Origin: Pampus argenteus
Taxonomy: Eukaryota; Chordata; Actinopteri; Scombriformes; Stromateidae
Reading direction: 5' to 3'
Assembly (NCBI GenBank): GCA_036937835.1
Contig: CM072879.1
Coordinates: forward strand, 12,889,001-12,953,000
DNA length: 64,000 nt
The stretch's first letter is position 1. Every line of letters begins with the position of its first letter. Position numbers and translations under genes: made by a program. Below, in pieces: positions 48,413 through 62,324 of the stretch. Below the pieces are notes generated by a model, which did no database searches, was not told the origin of the DNA, and saw only the letters and a program-made list of their open reading frames with translations.

Positions 48413-50918
48413 CCTGACCTTAGAAACAGCAGTTTGACAAAACAACATCCATTTACTAGCTTGTTCTGGAAAACTGTGTGATGTCGCTGGAAGTATTGTA
48501 AGAAACTAGTAAATTGACTCTTTTGTCAAACAGTTTCTGAGGCTGATGCGTCTCAGAATAAACATCTAAGACCCTTTAAACAGTCCCACCACTCTCTCTC
48601 TCTTTTCAACCCTACTGCCAGACAAATACATCATTACTGGACTATTCTGCAAAATCCCTGATTACATTTAGTGACAATGATAAACAATAAAATAACAATA
48701 AAAACATATGCACATGGCAATCACAGCACAGTGCCATCCACCACCATGACCTCCACACTGTCACTTTCTGCCTTGCTAAATAAAGGGCACACACTACTTC
48801 CTGCACTGGAGCTGAGCATTGGTTTTGGAGAGATGGCAAGGTGCAAAAAGTATACTGGACTGAAAGCATATTTTCACAGGTAAAACTGTCACAACACAAA
48901 CATGCTTATTATCAGAATAATTCGCATTTATTTAAAATTTGAAGATGTTCCTCTCATTGTTTGTTGTGTAATTAAAGAAAACGTCTTACGACTGGATTGC
49001 AACTACATTAACGGCAAGGTGTAAGGGTGCATGTTTTGATCTTGTTTAGCACTAAATGATTACTGCCTTATGCATATTCATGACTTTCATTACTAAATTA
49101 TCATTACTAAAATCAAAATGATCCAATGTGCATAATTCACACATAACACACAGCGGATCGTTTCTAGCCCATACAGGTTCAAAAATATGTATTATAACTA
49201 TACGGATGCCATATTGCTGCTTTTAACATGTAGTGGTAGGAAGCACAAGTACAAAACACATTCAAGTGTTGTCAAGTTATGTTTGAGGCTAATACAATAG
49301 AGTGCAGTATGAGGATAAAACAGCACATCTTTCACTGAAGGGACATTAACTCAAATGTTTTATAAAGACAACAGAATACTCCAAATGTCAAGGCTTGGAA
49401 AACCTTTCCAAAACAAATGGATGTATCTTTCCCAGAGGGATGAAAAATGGCAGTGCATAATAACCACGAATGATGTTAAGCTACTTAATGTAAAATTCTG
49501 CCCTGGAGAAGGAAACTCTGCTCTGTGTAGTTGACCGGTACAAGGACATACACATATCACAACAATGAAGACAGAAAGAGGCAGGAATTAGCTGCAAAAC
49601 TGTGTGGACTGAAACAGAAGTGGCTGAAAATTGATTTCAAGTTCTGTCAGTGAAAAATGGTTAAAAAAAATAAAAAATAAAAATAAATACTGCTAAAAAA
49701 AACATCTCTCACCAACTGCCTGGAGAACACAAAACTGTGCCATTAAAAACATAATAGGATTATCATTTCTGTTTGTTTGTCACGCTGGATCAAGAAAATT
49801 ACAGTTAAGAGAAGAGCTTAGAGCCACATTGTTATCACCACTTCAGAAAAGCGAGGCGCAAACACAGGTCATTTGCATATTCATTTACTGCTTTTGAAAT
49901 TCACCTTTTTAATTAGTCTGTGTGTGTGTAACAATCACTTAATATCTGCAAACACCTTGACACTGAGAGCTGCCACAAACAAGTCCTCAGCTGCCGTGCA
50001 CTTAACAACGGGATCATCAAACAGCAGGGAAGTTACACAACGCTGATGTACGCTACGAGTGAAAGCCTGAGTGGGAGGGAAAGAAGTGGAAAAGAAGAAA
50101 AGAAATACGATGAAGGCCAACAGTCACTCAACAAGGTTGTGGGAGCCGTGTTTGTTTGTTTGTTTGTTTAGTTGATCGTGTAAAGAACAAAAACAAGCAT
50201 AGGAAACCAGAGAAAAGCTTCAGGACAGGAAGCTGTTGCAGCAACACTGATTTTGATCATCCCAGTGTGTTGTCTTGTTTGTTGTCTTCTTGTTTATTTT
50301 CTTCAAGACAGTGGCTTCAGAGGGTGACAGAGTAGACGTCCTCTGTGTCCTCGCCTGCCAGAGCACAGGACCTTCCCATCTTGTTCCTTTCTTCTTTCTC
50401 CCATCATAATTATCCAGGAGGACAATTGGTGAACTTGGTGGGACAGAGCGCGTCTGGGACACTGCTGGTCGTGTGTGTGTGTGTGTGTGTGTGTGTAGCG
50501 CTCTGGGCCGAGGCAGGCTCATGGCTACGATGGAAATGATGCTTCTAATTATGTGAAGTTGGCAAGAAGAATTTGGTTTTCATCCTCCACCTTCATTTTG
50601 AGGAAAAAGTCAATTTATCCACTGTGAAGCTTCAGCAGCTTAAATGGGGCAACAAAGAAAGAGTAAACACTATATTAGAGAAGAGATATAATCTAATTTG
50701 TTTTGAAATATGACTATAATAAGGATATATTAGAAACATATTTATTTATTTACAGGGAAGATGAGCTCTACTCTGAACATGTTTTAAAGCAACAACACTG
50801 GATCTGCAGTCAGGGACAGACAGCACCAGAATAAGGGTTGTGTTTTTCTACTCATTCTGCATCTTTTCATCAAATTATTGGACATCTGTTTGCACAAAGT
50901 GTAAAGTTTACTTACACC

Positions 50919-50980
50919 TACATTATTAAGATGCAATGCAAAGGACAAGCATCTCCCTTGCATTGCATCTTAATAATGTA
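50919..50980. repeat. perfect 23-bp inverted repeat (hairpin)
   Basis: The left arm at 50919-50941 (TACATTATTAAGATGCAATG...) is the exact reverse complement of 50958-50980, with a 16-nt loop in which two further G-C pairs are possible after one mismatch. Confidence 0.85.
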
Positions 50981-51070
50981 TTGACATAGTTTTAAACCTC
51001 TGCCTACCAAATGTCACAATTTTCACATTGTTCCACATTTTCTGGTATAAAGACTTAAAGAATGAAATGG

Positions 51071-51105
51071 CCACATATACTGTATGAACTATACTGTATA
51101 TGTGG
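51071..51105. repeat. short imperfect palindrome
   Basis: Arms CCACATATACTGTAT and ATACTGTATATGTGG pair at 14 of 15 positions around a short loop. It lies about 90 bp after the perfect hairpin. Confidence 0.7.
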
Positions 51106-54100
51106 TTTGGCTCTGCTTCTAAATAAGTTAAGGTAGTGTAAATGATCCTTTAAATAATAATGCAATGTTGTGTAGAACATAATAATGAGAGAGAGAAATA
51201 GATTTTATATAACACACACACACACACACACACTCTTCATTGTTGGCCAATTAATAATAATAAATTCAATGAATTATTGCTGAGAAGCCAAAACTTTGAG
51301 AAGATACATTTAAGTTGTTAAAAGGAAATAATCTTCTGCAAATGAAATGTATGTTTCCTTTTTATTAAAAAAAAAGTATTTTATACAGTTTTTAATTTTA
51401 AAAAGGTGATTTTTATTTATCAAGTTTTAATTTTGGTGAAGTGGATTTAAAAACTTAATTGCATAATTAAATATAAAATGTTATGGTTTTGTTATTTTTC
51501 TAAATAGTGTATTCAAGCGCACACTGGATCGAAACATTAGTTACTTGTATTTGTAGATTAGATATTTGAAACTATTGTTTCATTTGTACTTTACAAATTG
51601 CATTGTATTATTTAGCATAATAAGACAATTCAGATTTTTTTTTAAATTTCAGACATTATGGAAAACATGAATTTGACAGCTGTCTCTCAGTGTGGCAGCG
51701 TAACATTACAGCAGCTCTGGTGTTATAATGATTATCAGCAGCAGTGACAGATCAACTGCTAACAAGCAGAGCAGTAATAAACATGCAGTACGAAGCCCGT
51801 CGGAGTCTCTTTTTATGTCTTCATTGTTAAACGTGTGTCCTAATTGCAATAAATCTGGCAAAACTGCTTGTAAATATATTATATGTATTTTTAAAAACAA
51901 ACAAACACTTGATGTACTTAAGGTTATAGAAGCATGTTGAAAGTATTGTTTCTATACAATATGCGTTTGTTATGGGTTTTAGGACCTAATAGTAATAATA
52001 TCAGTAATAATCAGCTGAGCCTTCGTTCAGGTCCTTGTCTAATTTTGTGCTTACAAAAACACATTAATTCTGTCAATATGAACCAGAAAAACATAGGTTG
52101 AACTTTACTGTACGTACATCAGTGGGTAATATTAGATAAAACACATTGACAAAAGCTTAAAAGCTCAATAAAAATTAAAAAATTAAAAAAAAATCTAGTT
52201 GATGTTTGTGTAAAAATGCTGAAACAAGTAAGACATCTTGTATAATATAATATACACTACAATAGCAAGAATGTTTAAATGTGACTCTCAATTCAAATTC
52301 ATACCATGAGACTCCTGCACCTGAAGGACTGATGGGATCTGATTGTTGTCCAGAGTGACACATACCATCAAACCCAATAATAATTTATTTCACTAGTTGC
52401 ATCAAAAACTATTTTTCTTCCATCAGCTGTCAGTGAGCAACAGACACTCCAGGCTGCCTATTTGTTTTTTTGTGTGTTTTTTTTTTGGGATATCCCCATG
52501 CACAGCACTGGCAGAGAGCACAGCCAATTTACTGTATACTGTGTAACCAAACCTGTTTTATTCTTAGGGTCGGTACGTAGCACTTTCTGACATGTTTGAT
52601 GTGTTTGCATGTCTTGGTGTGATGTGTGTGTACATAAATAACTCTGAATATCTGTGTGTGTGTGCAGCAAGGAGGGGGACATCATCCGGATGTTCCTTCT
52701 GCAGTGCTGTCTTGTTGGCGCATTTCTTGCTGACAGGTCTGATCAGAAAGTGATGACAGCCTATGATTGTCAAAACGCCTGTCGCTGAGTGGCAGCTTGG
52801 CTTTGGCTTTGCCTTATTTTCCACTTCCCTTCCCCCTGGTTTTTGTCACATCTCTTTCCCAGCAGTGGGGTTGGCTTAACTCGGAGTGAAGGTAAGAAGA
52901 GAGGCGTACAGGCAGCGTGAGGAACTCAATCTTGGTGTGCGGTGTTAAGGCCATTGTAGATGTCAGCCGTTAATACTCCCACAGCGGTGAGGAAGCGAGC
53001 CAGATAGTGACAGTGTGGGAGTTAAACCAGGAGTTGGAGAACTGAGTTTGGTGAGTGCCTTGACAAACAAAGCAGAGCCGCTCCTTGCATTGTGTGCTGG
53101 ACAGGTATGACAAGAGCAATACATGTAGCTTCACCTGAGGAATGCTGAAACCAAAAACCTTGAATAGTGCACCAACAGATACATTTCACAAGTTCCCCTT
53201 TATTTTCCAATATTAACTAGTTCATAGAGAGTCGCAGATCCTCTCAGATCTAACAAAGAAATCTAACAGTTAACTAGAAACTGATACAATATATGATATA
53301 AGTCTTCTGAATGTGTCAACTTCTAGCTTCACTTGCAGCATATTTTGGTGTTAAAGTGCACATTTTTCAAGGTATTTCTTGCCAAAGGTCAACCGACAAG
53401 AATTTATCAGGTTTTGAGAAGACACGCTTGAAATTTCAGACTGTGGATCTGGACTTTAATATATCAGCATAATACATCTGACTATGTTGACGGCAATACC
53501 TCGTACGCACGACGTTCAGAGCACTTCTTTTTTATTAATCACATGTCATACTACTGAATTTTTAGGGATAGTCTATAGTGTTGGGTAGAGGTCATTATCT
53601 GAGGCAATCGACAAACTTTGGCCATCGTTCAGCTATGATAATTCCTCTGTCTTCACTTAAAAATATCACCAGTGAAAGATCGACATCAACTCCCCATAGA
53701 AAGCGTGACATCATCTGTTAAACATATACAGAACAGCTGCAGTCAATGAGCGTTCAGGTACAAAGAGTAAAACACATGACAGTAAGTTCAACAGTAATTT
53801 ACACTTAGCTTAAACTAACTTCGAGGTTGTATAAGCAACACATTAACCACAGACGTCTGGTATAACTGATAGTTTGGTTAAGTTAAGCAAAAAACGGTTC
53901 AAGAAAAACTAAACCAGCTAATGGTCAAAGCTTGTCACACTCATGTTAATGATAGGGACTTAATTTGGGGCTACAAAATAAAAACAGGGACGTGTGCAGC
54001 AGTGTCGAAAGAAAAGAAGCTCCATCCCCTAACTTTACAGAAAGTTGGTTGCGTTGTGGATCCAGGACACGACACGACTTACCCTCAGCGGAGATGTTAG

Positions 54101-57100
54101 GCAAGGCAAAAGTGACAGGACAACATCCATCCACCTCCTCAACTTGTCTATTTATATGTATATTCATATTCATGAGCTATTGGACCATGCGCTGTTGGCG
54201 ATGCATTTAGCGTTATTGGAAAAACTGAATCTCAGTCCTCCCCCTGGCAACTGACAGAGAAAGATTGCAGTGCCCAAGTGACAAAGGACTGGCAGGGCCC
54301 GGTACTAAATCATTGCATCGACGTGGGCAATGAAAGCCGAATCTCATCTCTGGACTTGTAAAAATGACTCTACCCTTCAGTTTGGGCATTAAGTGGATTG
54401 TTGGTTCTTCTATTAACACATCTCCTTAAGACTTGTAAGTCTTTGAGCGGCTATTTGAAGATGAACACAGATGACGTGATAATTTATGACTCCCTTGCTT
54501 TTCATGACTCTTTTAACTTTTACCTCCATGCCTGCACAGACAGGATCATTTTGGCCCGAGAGCAGAGTGCGTATACATCAGATGGGCTGGCAGTTAACCT
54601 TTAAGTCAGCCAATAATTTTCAAAACGCAGCTAAATTAAGAAACTCTTAGATCATCAGTGTCTGCTGCACACAAAAGAAGCATTTTGTGTTCTTTTAGAA
54701 ATGCTCTTTTCCGGTAAGATCTTTGCGAGCCAAAGTGAACGGAAAAAAACGTATTTGCAGAAGCCGAACAGTTGCGGTGCATGCTGTACATTAAAATAGG
54801 TTTTGAAGGGGCTTATTGCATACTGTGCAGTGACATTTACACACTAAAAAGGATGCTTCAAGTCTTTAATTGAGAATCAGTGGGACACAGTGCACAGATC
54901 AAGAGGTTAGTATACTGTATAGCACCATAGATGAAATTGCCTTGTATTGATATCCAATACAAGAAATTGCTCTGTGATAATCCCATCTCATATTGACAGT
55001 GATAATTACTCATGTCATAGCGGCATGTGTAAAATTAGAGCACAAAAGGTAAGGCTTTGTAACCTTCAAATTGACCAATGTATCTACAAAAATGATCTTA
55101 ATGCATACACCACACTGTAAAGCACCAACAATAAAAAAAAACAAACAAACACATAAAATTCAACAACGTGTATTTTTTACTGGCAGGCAGGTGTTGTGAA
55201 GTCCATGACATTAACGTTGCTGCACTGCACCACTTGATCATTGCTGACACATGTCCTACTGTGTCTCTAACTTGAACACAGTCCAATTCAGAGTGAGTCA
55301 TCAAAATGCCAGAGGGCATAGGTGAGGGGGAAAAAAAAGAAAAGTACTGGTGTCTTGATAAAAATGCCACTTCACCGCCACAAAGCCTCTCAATGCAACC
55401 TCAGAAAATAGAGCTTTTAGTTTATTATTGGGGCATAAAACCTTGATTTCCTTAAAATAAATTGGACCAATAGATTGTTTCACATGCAGATGTCAGATCT
55501 TATGAAAATGTACTTTAAAGAACTACAATACCTGCAAATACTTAAAAAATATAGGATTCAAGGAACAAGGAAGAAATAAGTGAGATGATACCCGGTTTTT
55601 CATTTTTTAAGAAAACTAATGACTTTGTAGCACATAGTCATTACTTAAAACAGATTCCCGCACTTCACTTATTGATTTGCAGCTTCTTTCTCTCCACGTC
55701 ACCCCCCCTCCCCCCTCCTCCCCACAGGCCCCGGCACTTCCTTCCTTCCTCAGTTCTTCCTTCAAGCCTCTGACAGTAGTGCTGCACATAAAGACACTGC
55801 TACCTTTGCATAATGCGAATGCACCTTCTGTAGGTCGAATGAAGCTCCTTCGACATGTGTCAGAAGCTTGCCGTGTAGGCTTGGACTAATGATGGCACAA
55901 CGGCCAGCCCACTGCCCCTCAGCATATGCCCACTCTCACATATGTGTGTGTGTGTGTGTGTCAATGTGTGTGTATGTGCACAGGGGGTGGCAGGGTTCGT
56001 CATGCTGATTAAAAGAAACCCCCACCCCACAAAGCCCCTCAGAAAAAGACAGCAGGGAACATGAACCACTGTCAGGTTGGCCCAGATGAGGACACAGGAT
56101 CCGTGTCACCTGAATTTACCGGCCTAATATGACAGCCAAGTTGTGATCCCTTGTCTAGGACGTGTCACGTTTGCAGAGTTTGGGCTTATTCTCATGCAAA
56201 TGATGTCAGGTTTGGACAGAATGTGAATGAGACTCGTCACACTGTCCAAGGGTCTAAATCGAACCACATGACATTAGTTTCTCGCACAGCTCAAGATGAA
56301 ATAAATACGACATTTGACATTCAAACCTGGCAACCAAAACCAGGAATAGTTCAAAATAATGAGGAATTTGTGAGCGGAACCACAGCAGCATGAGTGTAAC
56401 CTATTTACCTTTTCTTAGGTCCTAAATAGCACATATATAAACTCCAACAGGAACACATAGTCTCTTTTAATAAACATGTAGACAGACGCACCCTGTTGCC
56501 CCGAGATTTTCCTGTTCCATTTTCCGTGTTTAGACAGATTTAGCATTTACTCACTACAGCTGATTCAGAATCAGATTGTTAATTACATGAAAATAACAAG
56601 CATGTTTCATACATATGTCGTCCACGTGTGCAGAATCTACTGGCAAGAAGATTATATCAAAGTTATCTTTTGAAGAAATCCTGAAAACAGAGAATAGATA
56701 ATATTTGAGTATTAAAGTAGTGCTAATAAAATGTTCAGTGTGAGCTCTCTTATTGTGTGGCCGCTCTCTAACAGTTCTCTTTCAATTCCATTATAAAATG
56801 ATCAAATCACACAATTTACCCAAAATGAGATATTCATATATAAACGTCTCAATATTTCAGATGCTTTGACACACCACCACTGACAGTGCCGCACAACACA
56901 CCTGTCGGCGTTACAGCAAACCAGCGCCATTGGAAAAAGCCTTTGATAGATCCTAAAAGACACTCCATCCATTCAATACGTTGGCAGCCGTCATTATTCT
57001 CGACAGAATCGACTTTGTCACTTCTTCATTCTTCAAGAGCCTCCTCCTCAGTCTGATGAATTATGTTGTCTGTATCTTCCAAAACAAGGCTCATTCCTGA

Positions 57101-60100
57101 CAGGTACACAACACTTTACGAGATGGTTCTGACTGCCTGCAGATCTCAGCGGGGACAAAACGTGTCAACAAGCAATCGGACTGAACTCTCTGTCCATGAT
57201 GAGATGTCTCGGGTGATTTTAAACCTTCAAGCTTCTCTTCAGTTCTATCGTTGAGGCTTAATGCTTTTACAAAATTTAAGGTGTTATATTGTTTTGTTGT
57301 CAGAGTGGCTATAGCAGGAAGAAATGAGTCTGCCACCTCAGGTGTATTTATTTGTTATGTGAGAAACATGTGGGTTCAGATCTGGTCTTTTACAGACACC
57401 TTCATGCAATAAGTTAGGGGCCATTATTTTAGGATGAGTTGATCGTTTGTAATCATTATCAATCAATAACACCTAAAAAAAATAAAATAATCTATAGATT
57501 ATTTTAAAATGAAAAAAAAACCCCTCATTTTGTTACAGCCAAGATGTAACCCAGAGAAGGAGGAGGAGTTTTATGCCCTGCGTTTTGTCTTTCAGGCATC
57601 ATATAGAATAGGTTTTTTGATTCAAGAAATGTATGAATATTTAAATATGTTCCTATAAATGCAGCAATTTTTGTTGCAGATTAAATTTTTCAATTGCTAT
57701 TATTACAGAAGCATGACAAACACTTTCATCAGAATATGTCATTTGCCAGATAAGAAAAGAAAAAAAAAAAAGTTTTGTTTGTTGAAGAATAGATATACTA
57801 ACTCCACATCTGAAATCATTAACATCTTTTTGTACATTCAGTTATTTTTTTCTTCTTTCTTTTTCTAGATATTGTTTCTTGCTTCTAGAGAGCATGGGAG
57901 TTTTAAAAGTGAGGTCTTGTTGTACAGAGCCGTGATCCAACAGAAGGTTCACCAGAAAGCTGTGAAGGATGAGGTTAATTCACCGAATCCTTGCGGTTGG
58001 CATGAGTACACATGATATGCATGTCACAAGTATTCAAACACACCATCGCGTGCATCTTGCTGACACATAATACTTCATGGAATTACAGATGTTACTACTC
58101 TGTAGCAGAACAGCTTACAGCAACTCGAGGCTTTTCATTCTGATTATTATAAATGGATAACACGACGCCTCTTGTCATGAACACCCTTTTGTTTAACATC
58201 AGATTTGTGCTGCTGTCTCGTGAGCCTCTGTTTGTCTGGTATCGGCGATGACATGGAGCCAATTTATTTTGTGTTTGTTTAAAAGCAAACAAGAACCACG
58301 AGAGAACAAACAAAACATCCACTGTTTGACAAAGTCATCTGTGGAGCTTTTGTGTGTGTCTGACATGACAAGAGAAAGATGGCTTGTTTAGGAGACCATC
58401 ACAAAAACAGCCACATGTCGGTGCTGCATGTGTGCAACACCGTAACCAGCATATTGACAGAATGATCCTGAACACAACACAACCACTCTTTTAAATAGTG
58501 ATCTATTAGTTATTTTATTATTTTTTAAAAATTCTTTAGTAATTTAAACAACATAAATTATGACACCAGACTCTCAGAGACCAGCGCTCTGTCTTATGGT
58601 ATCTGAAAAACAGCAAAAGTATTCATCTCATAAATATATTATATAAAAATACAAAAAGACTTGACAAAGCTCTGCAACTTTGCTAGTAAACTAGCTGGTC
58701 AGCTCCTTGGTTAAAAAAAAATCTAATAAATATTTTTTAATCTAACATATTCCAGAGCTAAAAAGAGATCATATTATCTGCATCACTGACTAGTTTCACC
58801 ACAAAGGTTTGGGCACTACAGCATATTCTGATTTAATTTGAATGGACCATTTCATGCAAATAAAGTAAACCATTGTTATGAGTTTCTGTGGATCTTCCTC
58901 CGCGTCTTCTTTGTTTTTACACATGAGCAACTTTCTTTATGCTACGCTCCTGCATGTTTCTATCTCGTGTGACTTTTATTGTATGTGACTCTAGCCTGTA
59001 TTTCTCACTGCAGCTTCTTATGTTTCCCTGCCACACCGAGCACACTGCGAGGCACTGGAACTCTATTGTTTCTTGGGAAAAAATGCCTCAGGCTAGTGTT
59101 CAAGAGCTGCGTGGGGTGGGAACATGTCGACTTAAATACCTTCAGTGGAGACATGCCATGGCCTCTTTTATCAGGTGTCTCACTTGCTGAACTATAAAGC
59201 TTAGCTCCATGTTAAACCATAAAGTCAAATCCAGGTTTTTTTTATGACAATATTTTATTCACTTTTTTTTCTCTTAAAAGGGATTATGTCTCTATTTGAA
59301 ATTGCGTGTTCACCAATTTGGGGGCTCTGAATTGATAAACCTCTCATTCATTTAACACTATATGAAAATGTGTCATACTAACAAGGTGCCGTATAGTAAA
59401 AGAAATATGCAAAACACGATCAAAGTTGTGCTTGCAAGTGACAAAACTGTATTAGAAAACTTGTTTGCTTTGAGTATATTGTCTTCCTACCAGCCAGTTA
59501 GACAGTAACACCTCACTTCAAAATGATACATGGCCACATGGAAACCTGCAACCAAGGATATTATTTAACCTCATTTCTGTTGAAATTAGATTTCCTTCAA
59601 TTATGAAGCCCAAGCCAGCTGTAGATTGGTGGAAAAAACACTACTTGGAATGAGAGAAGTCAATGATGTAAAAGATTAGTGCGTATTGCCATGAATTAGT
59701 TCAAAGTTTCTGTTTTTGGGCACTACTGACTTGAGAAGATAAATATAGAACATACATTATTCTATAAAATGATGATCTTATAAATAACTTAGTGGAAGAT
59801 ATTTTATATTATATTATCTAAAATAAATAACCCAGCACTAAATTAATTTCTAACAATTATAATTTCAACAATTGTGTTGACAATTTTATTGCTGGTTTTA
59901 AACTGCCATATCGATTCATTCAAGGACTGTGCTGGTTTGCTTAAGTTTTTAATTGTATCGTATCTGTTGGCTGAGAGATTTTGTATAATTCTTTGAGGTA
60001 AGTTGGCTCTGAGATGGCTCACCAGCCTCCCTAAGCTCTGATTCAATTGCTCAGCAGTGGCCACAAAAATCTGCAGTCTGCTTCCCCCCCAGCCACCCTC

Positions 60101-60120
60101 CTTTTTTCAAGCAATAAGAG

Positions 60121-60921
60121 AGTTCAGTCTGGAAGAGGCTGCTGTCACCCTCACCCAAGGGACTCAAGCTCTGTCTGGCACCTGAGGAGACCGAGTCTGA
60201 AGCCACGTCAGAGTCAGAGATCTTGACCCTGCACGGTAATTGAGAATAGAGAATCTCTGAAACCTGTTGCAGGGCACACTGTTTCAAACGCACTCCACTT
60301 CTCATGGAAGTTGCAGAAATAGGAGCTGTGGCAGTGGGAAAGCAGCTGCTCTCCCAGTCGGAACTGGAAATGGTCCAGAGTGTGCTGCAGCAACCCTTCT
60401 ATGAGGAGAAAAAATTAGGGGATTTGATGTGGCTGTCACTGAATTTGTCCCAGTAACACGAGCCAAGTAGGTGGTTCTGTTGGTGCAGTGAATCCTGGCT
60501 GCACTCTACACTCCTGAAAAGGTTTAGGGAGGGGTGGATGCTGGATTTGAACCCAGTGTTTCTCCCTGAAGTGCTCTTAGTCACCGGACTAGTCCCCTTT
60601 GAGCCCCTCCTGCCCCCCCAGAAGGATGAGAAGGAGTTCATTAATTATATACAGATTCAGAAGTCAAACCAACTATTTGTCTGCTTCAAGCCAGAGTACA
60701 GGGGCTGTCAGAGTGCTGTCAAAATGCAGGCTGCCACACTAGATCGTATTTATAATCCTGACAGTAGATGGTTGGATGTACATTTCAATGCAATGGGGAA
60801 TAAGGGCGCTCTCTATCTGCAGTGCGGTGACCACTTAAGTGGAATCCTTGCAGTGGGATTCACCTCCTCTCAGAAGATACTATGTGAATTAAAAGTGTCA
60901 TATAAATCTTTAAATATATAA
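60121..60921 (+). pseudogene. intronless coding-like relic with in-frame stops, family not recognised
   Basis: One frame keeps protein-like content from about 60121 to 60918: LLSPSPKGLKLCLAPEETESE, then MEVAEIGAVAVGKQLLSQSE and QQPFYEEKKLGDLMWLSL, then an open 154-codon tail with NPVFLPEVLL, FVCFKPEYRG, MQAATLDRIYNPDSRWLDVH, NKGALYLQCGDHLSGILAVG. Stops interrupt the same frame at 60241, 60247 and 60454 (further upstream at 60115 and 60010), and there are no convincing splice sites at the stops. I infer a processed or decayed gene copy on the opposite strand to tshz1. The hydrophobic/charged alternation in the tail looks like a folded domain, but I cannot name it. A living short gene starting at ATG 60538 (127 residues) is an alternative. 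Confidence 0.4.
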
Positions 60922-61071
60922 ATACAGCAGAAAAACTGTGTCTAGATTTAGGATAATTATTATAAAACCTTAAAATAAACATTTAAAAGACAACAGGACA
61001 AAAACTGTTGGACAATTATTGGTAAGAGTTTGCAATATGCAACTCTCAAAGTCACTCAAACAACACGACAG

Positions 61072-62324
61072 TTTAATCCAGGACATGGAGTTTATTTTAC
61101 AACTCAAGCTAAAAGAATGCCATTGTGAATAATTGGGTTGGTGATAAAACCTGGAAATCCATCATTGGTGAGTTTTTTTTTTTAATGTTATGTACACTAC
61201 CATGCATCAGAGAAGATGCCAGTTAAATTCTGCCATTTTATGTAAACCACATTGAAGGACCGACTTTTTACTTGAAAAATGCACTGCGGTCCGACAATAC
61301 TCTGTAGCTATATACATTTTCCGCATATTTGTCTAGAAAATAACATTATAAAAATGCACACAGTACAAATAATGTTGAACTGTAAAGAGCAAGATATGCT
61401 GACGTACATGTATACATACTTGCTGATTAATCATACAATAAGTTTTAAACTTTATTAATTTTACAACTGTAGCTTCACGATAATGAAATTGGCCTACTAA
61501 CGCAAATACTGTACATGTTGAAACAACCAGGAAATTATATTTCACTAGATAAACAAAGATTCTAAACATTTTGAAGAATTTCTGCTATTTAATGGCATAT
61601 ACAAAACAATATCACAGTTATTCCCCCAAATTGCTATGTCAAATGGGGAAATTAAAACTCAAAGCGGTAATGTGTTTTCATTTTTTTATCCTACATTTCT
61701 TCATCAATTTACACTTGCTTAAAGTGCTGAAATCATTTTAGAACTCCATCATTTAAATGGCTGCTTTTACCTTCATATAAACGGCTGCACCGTAGGACAG
61801 GGAAATCAATTTTGTCAACAGGGGATGTTATTTGATCCCTTTGAACATACGCTCACTGCTTTACATAAAAACATGCACACAAACAGTCTCATAAATAATA
61901 TGCAAGTTGTGTTGAAATATATATGTATATATATATATATATATACATATATATATTAAAATCATTCAAAAACAGTGATCAAAACAAGAGCATGGCCCAG
62001 TTTTAAATCAACAGATGGACTTTTCCCAAAAGGCTCAGAAAAGATGCAGTGCATTAAGAAAGCAACAATCAGTCAGTGACTACATAGTGCCATGGCTGCT
62101 GCACCAAAAATTCAACTTGTACATTGTAGCTTTGAGCCTATGCAGTGCAAGCTCCTGCTACTGTGGATAACTGAATAATTACAGTATGTGGTATTAAAGC
62201 TACCATGTTTTCGTTATGTGTCGTAACAATACTTAATACAGTTGTGGCACTATCTATTATGACAGATTGAAGCTTGGAGTTATAGTGCAACAGTAATCTG
62301 TCATGCTATTAACTTTATCTTACT
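61072..62324 (-). other. tshz1: probable tshz1 3' UTR with candidate poly(A) signal
   Basis: Downstream of the tshz1 stop (minus strand) the DNA is AT-rich and non-coding. AATAAA (minus strand) at 61096-61091, in AAAATAAACTCCATGTCCTGG, is the best transcript-end candidate; another lies near 61450. It includes an (AT)n palindromic run at 61919-61957. The extent is inferred. Confidence 0.4.

Larger units (their letters stand above)
48431..60000. other. gene desert, part 3
   Basis: No supported gene. It contains the hairpins at 50919 and 51071, TG/CA runs, a CT/CCTT-rich patch at 55695-55765, and non-repetitive stretches near 52550-53010, 56880-57060, 57890-58080 and 59000-59190 that could be regulatory. 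ORFs of 60-100 codons have no recognisable domains. Confidence 0.5.
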
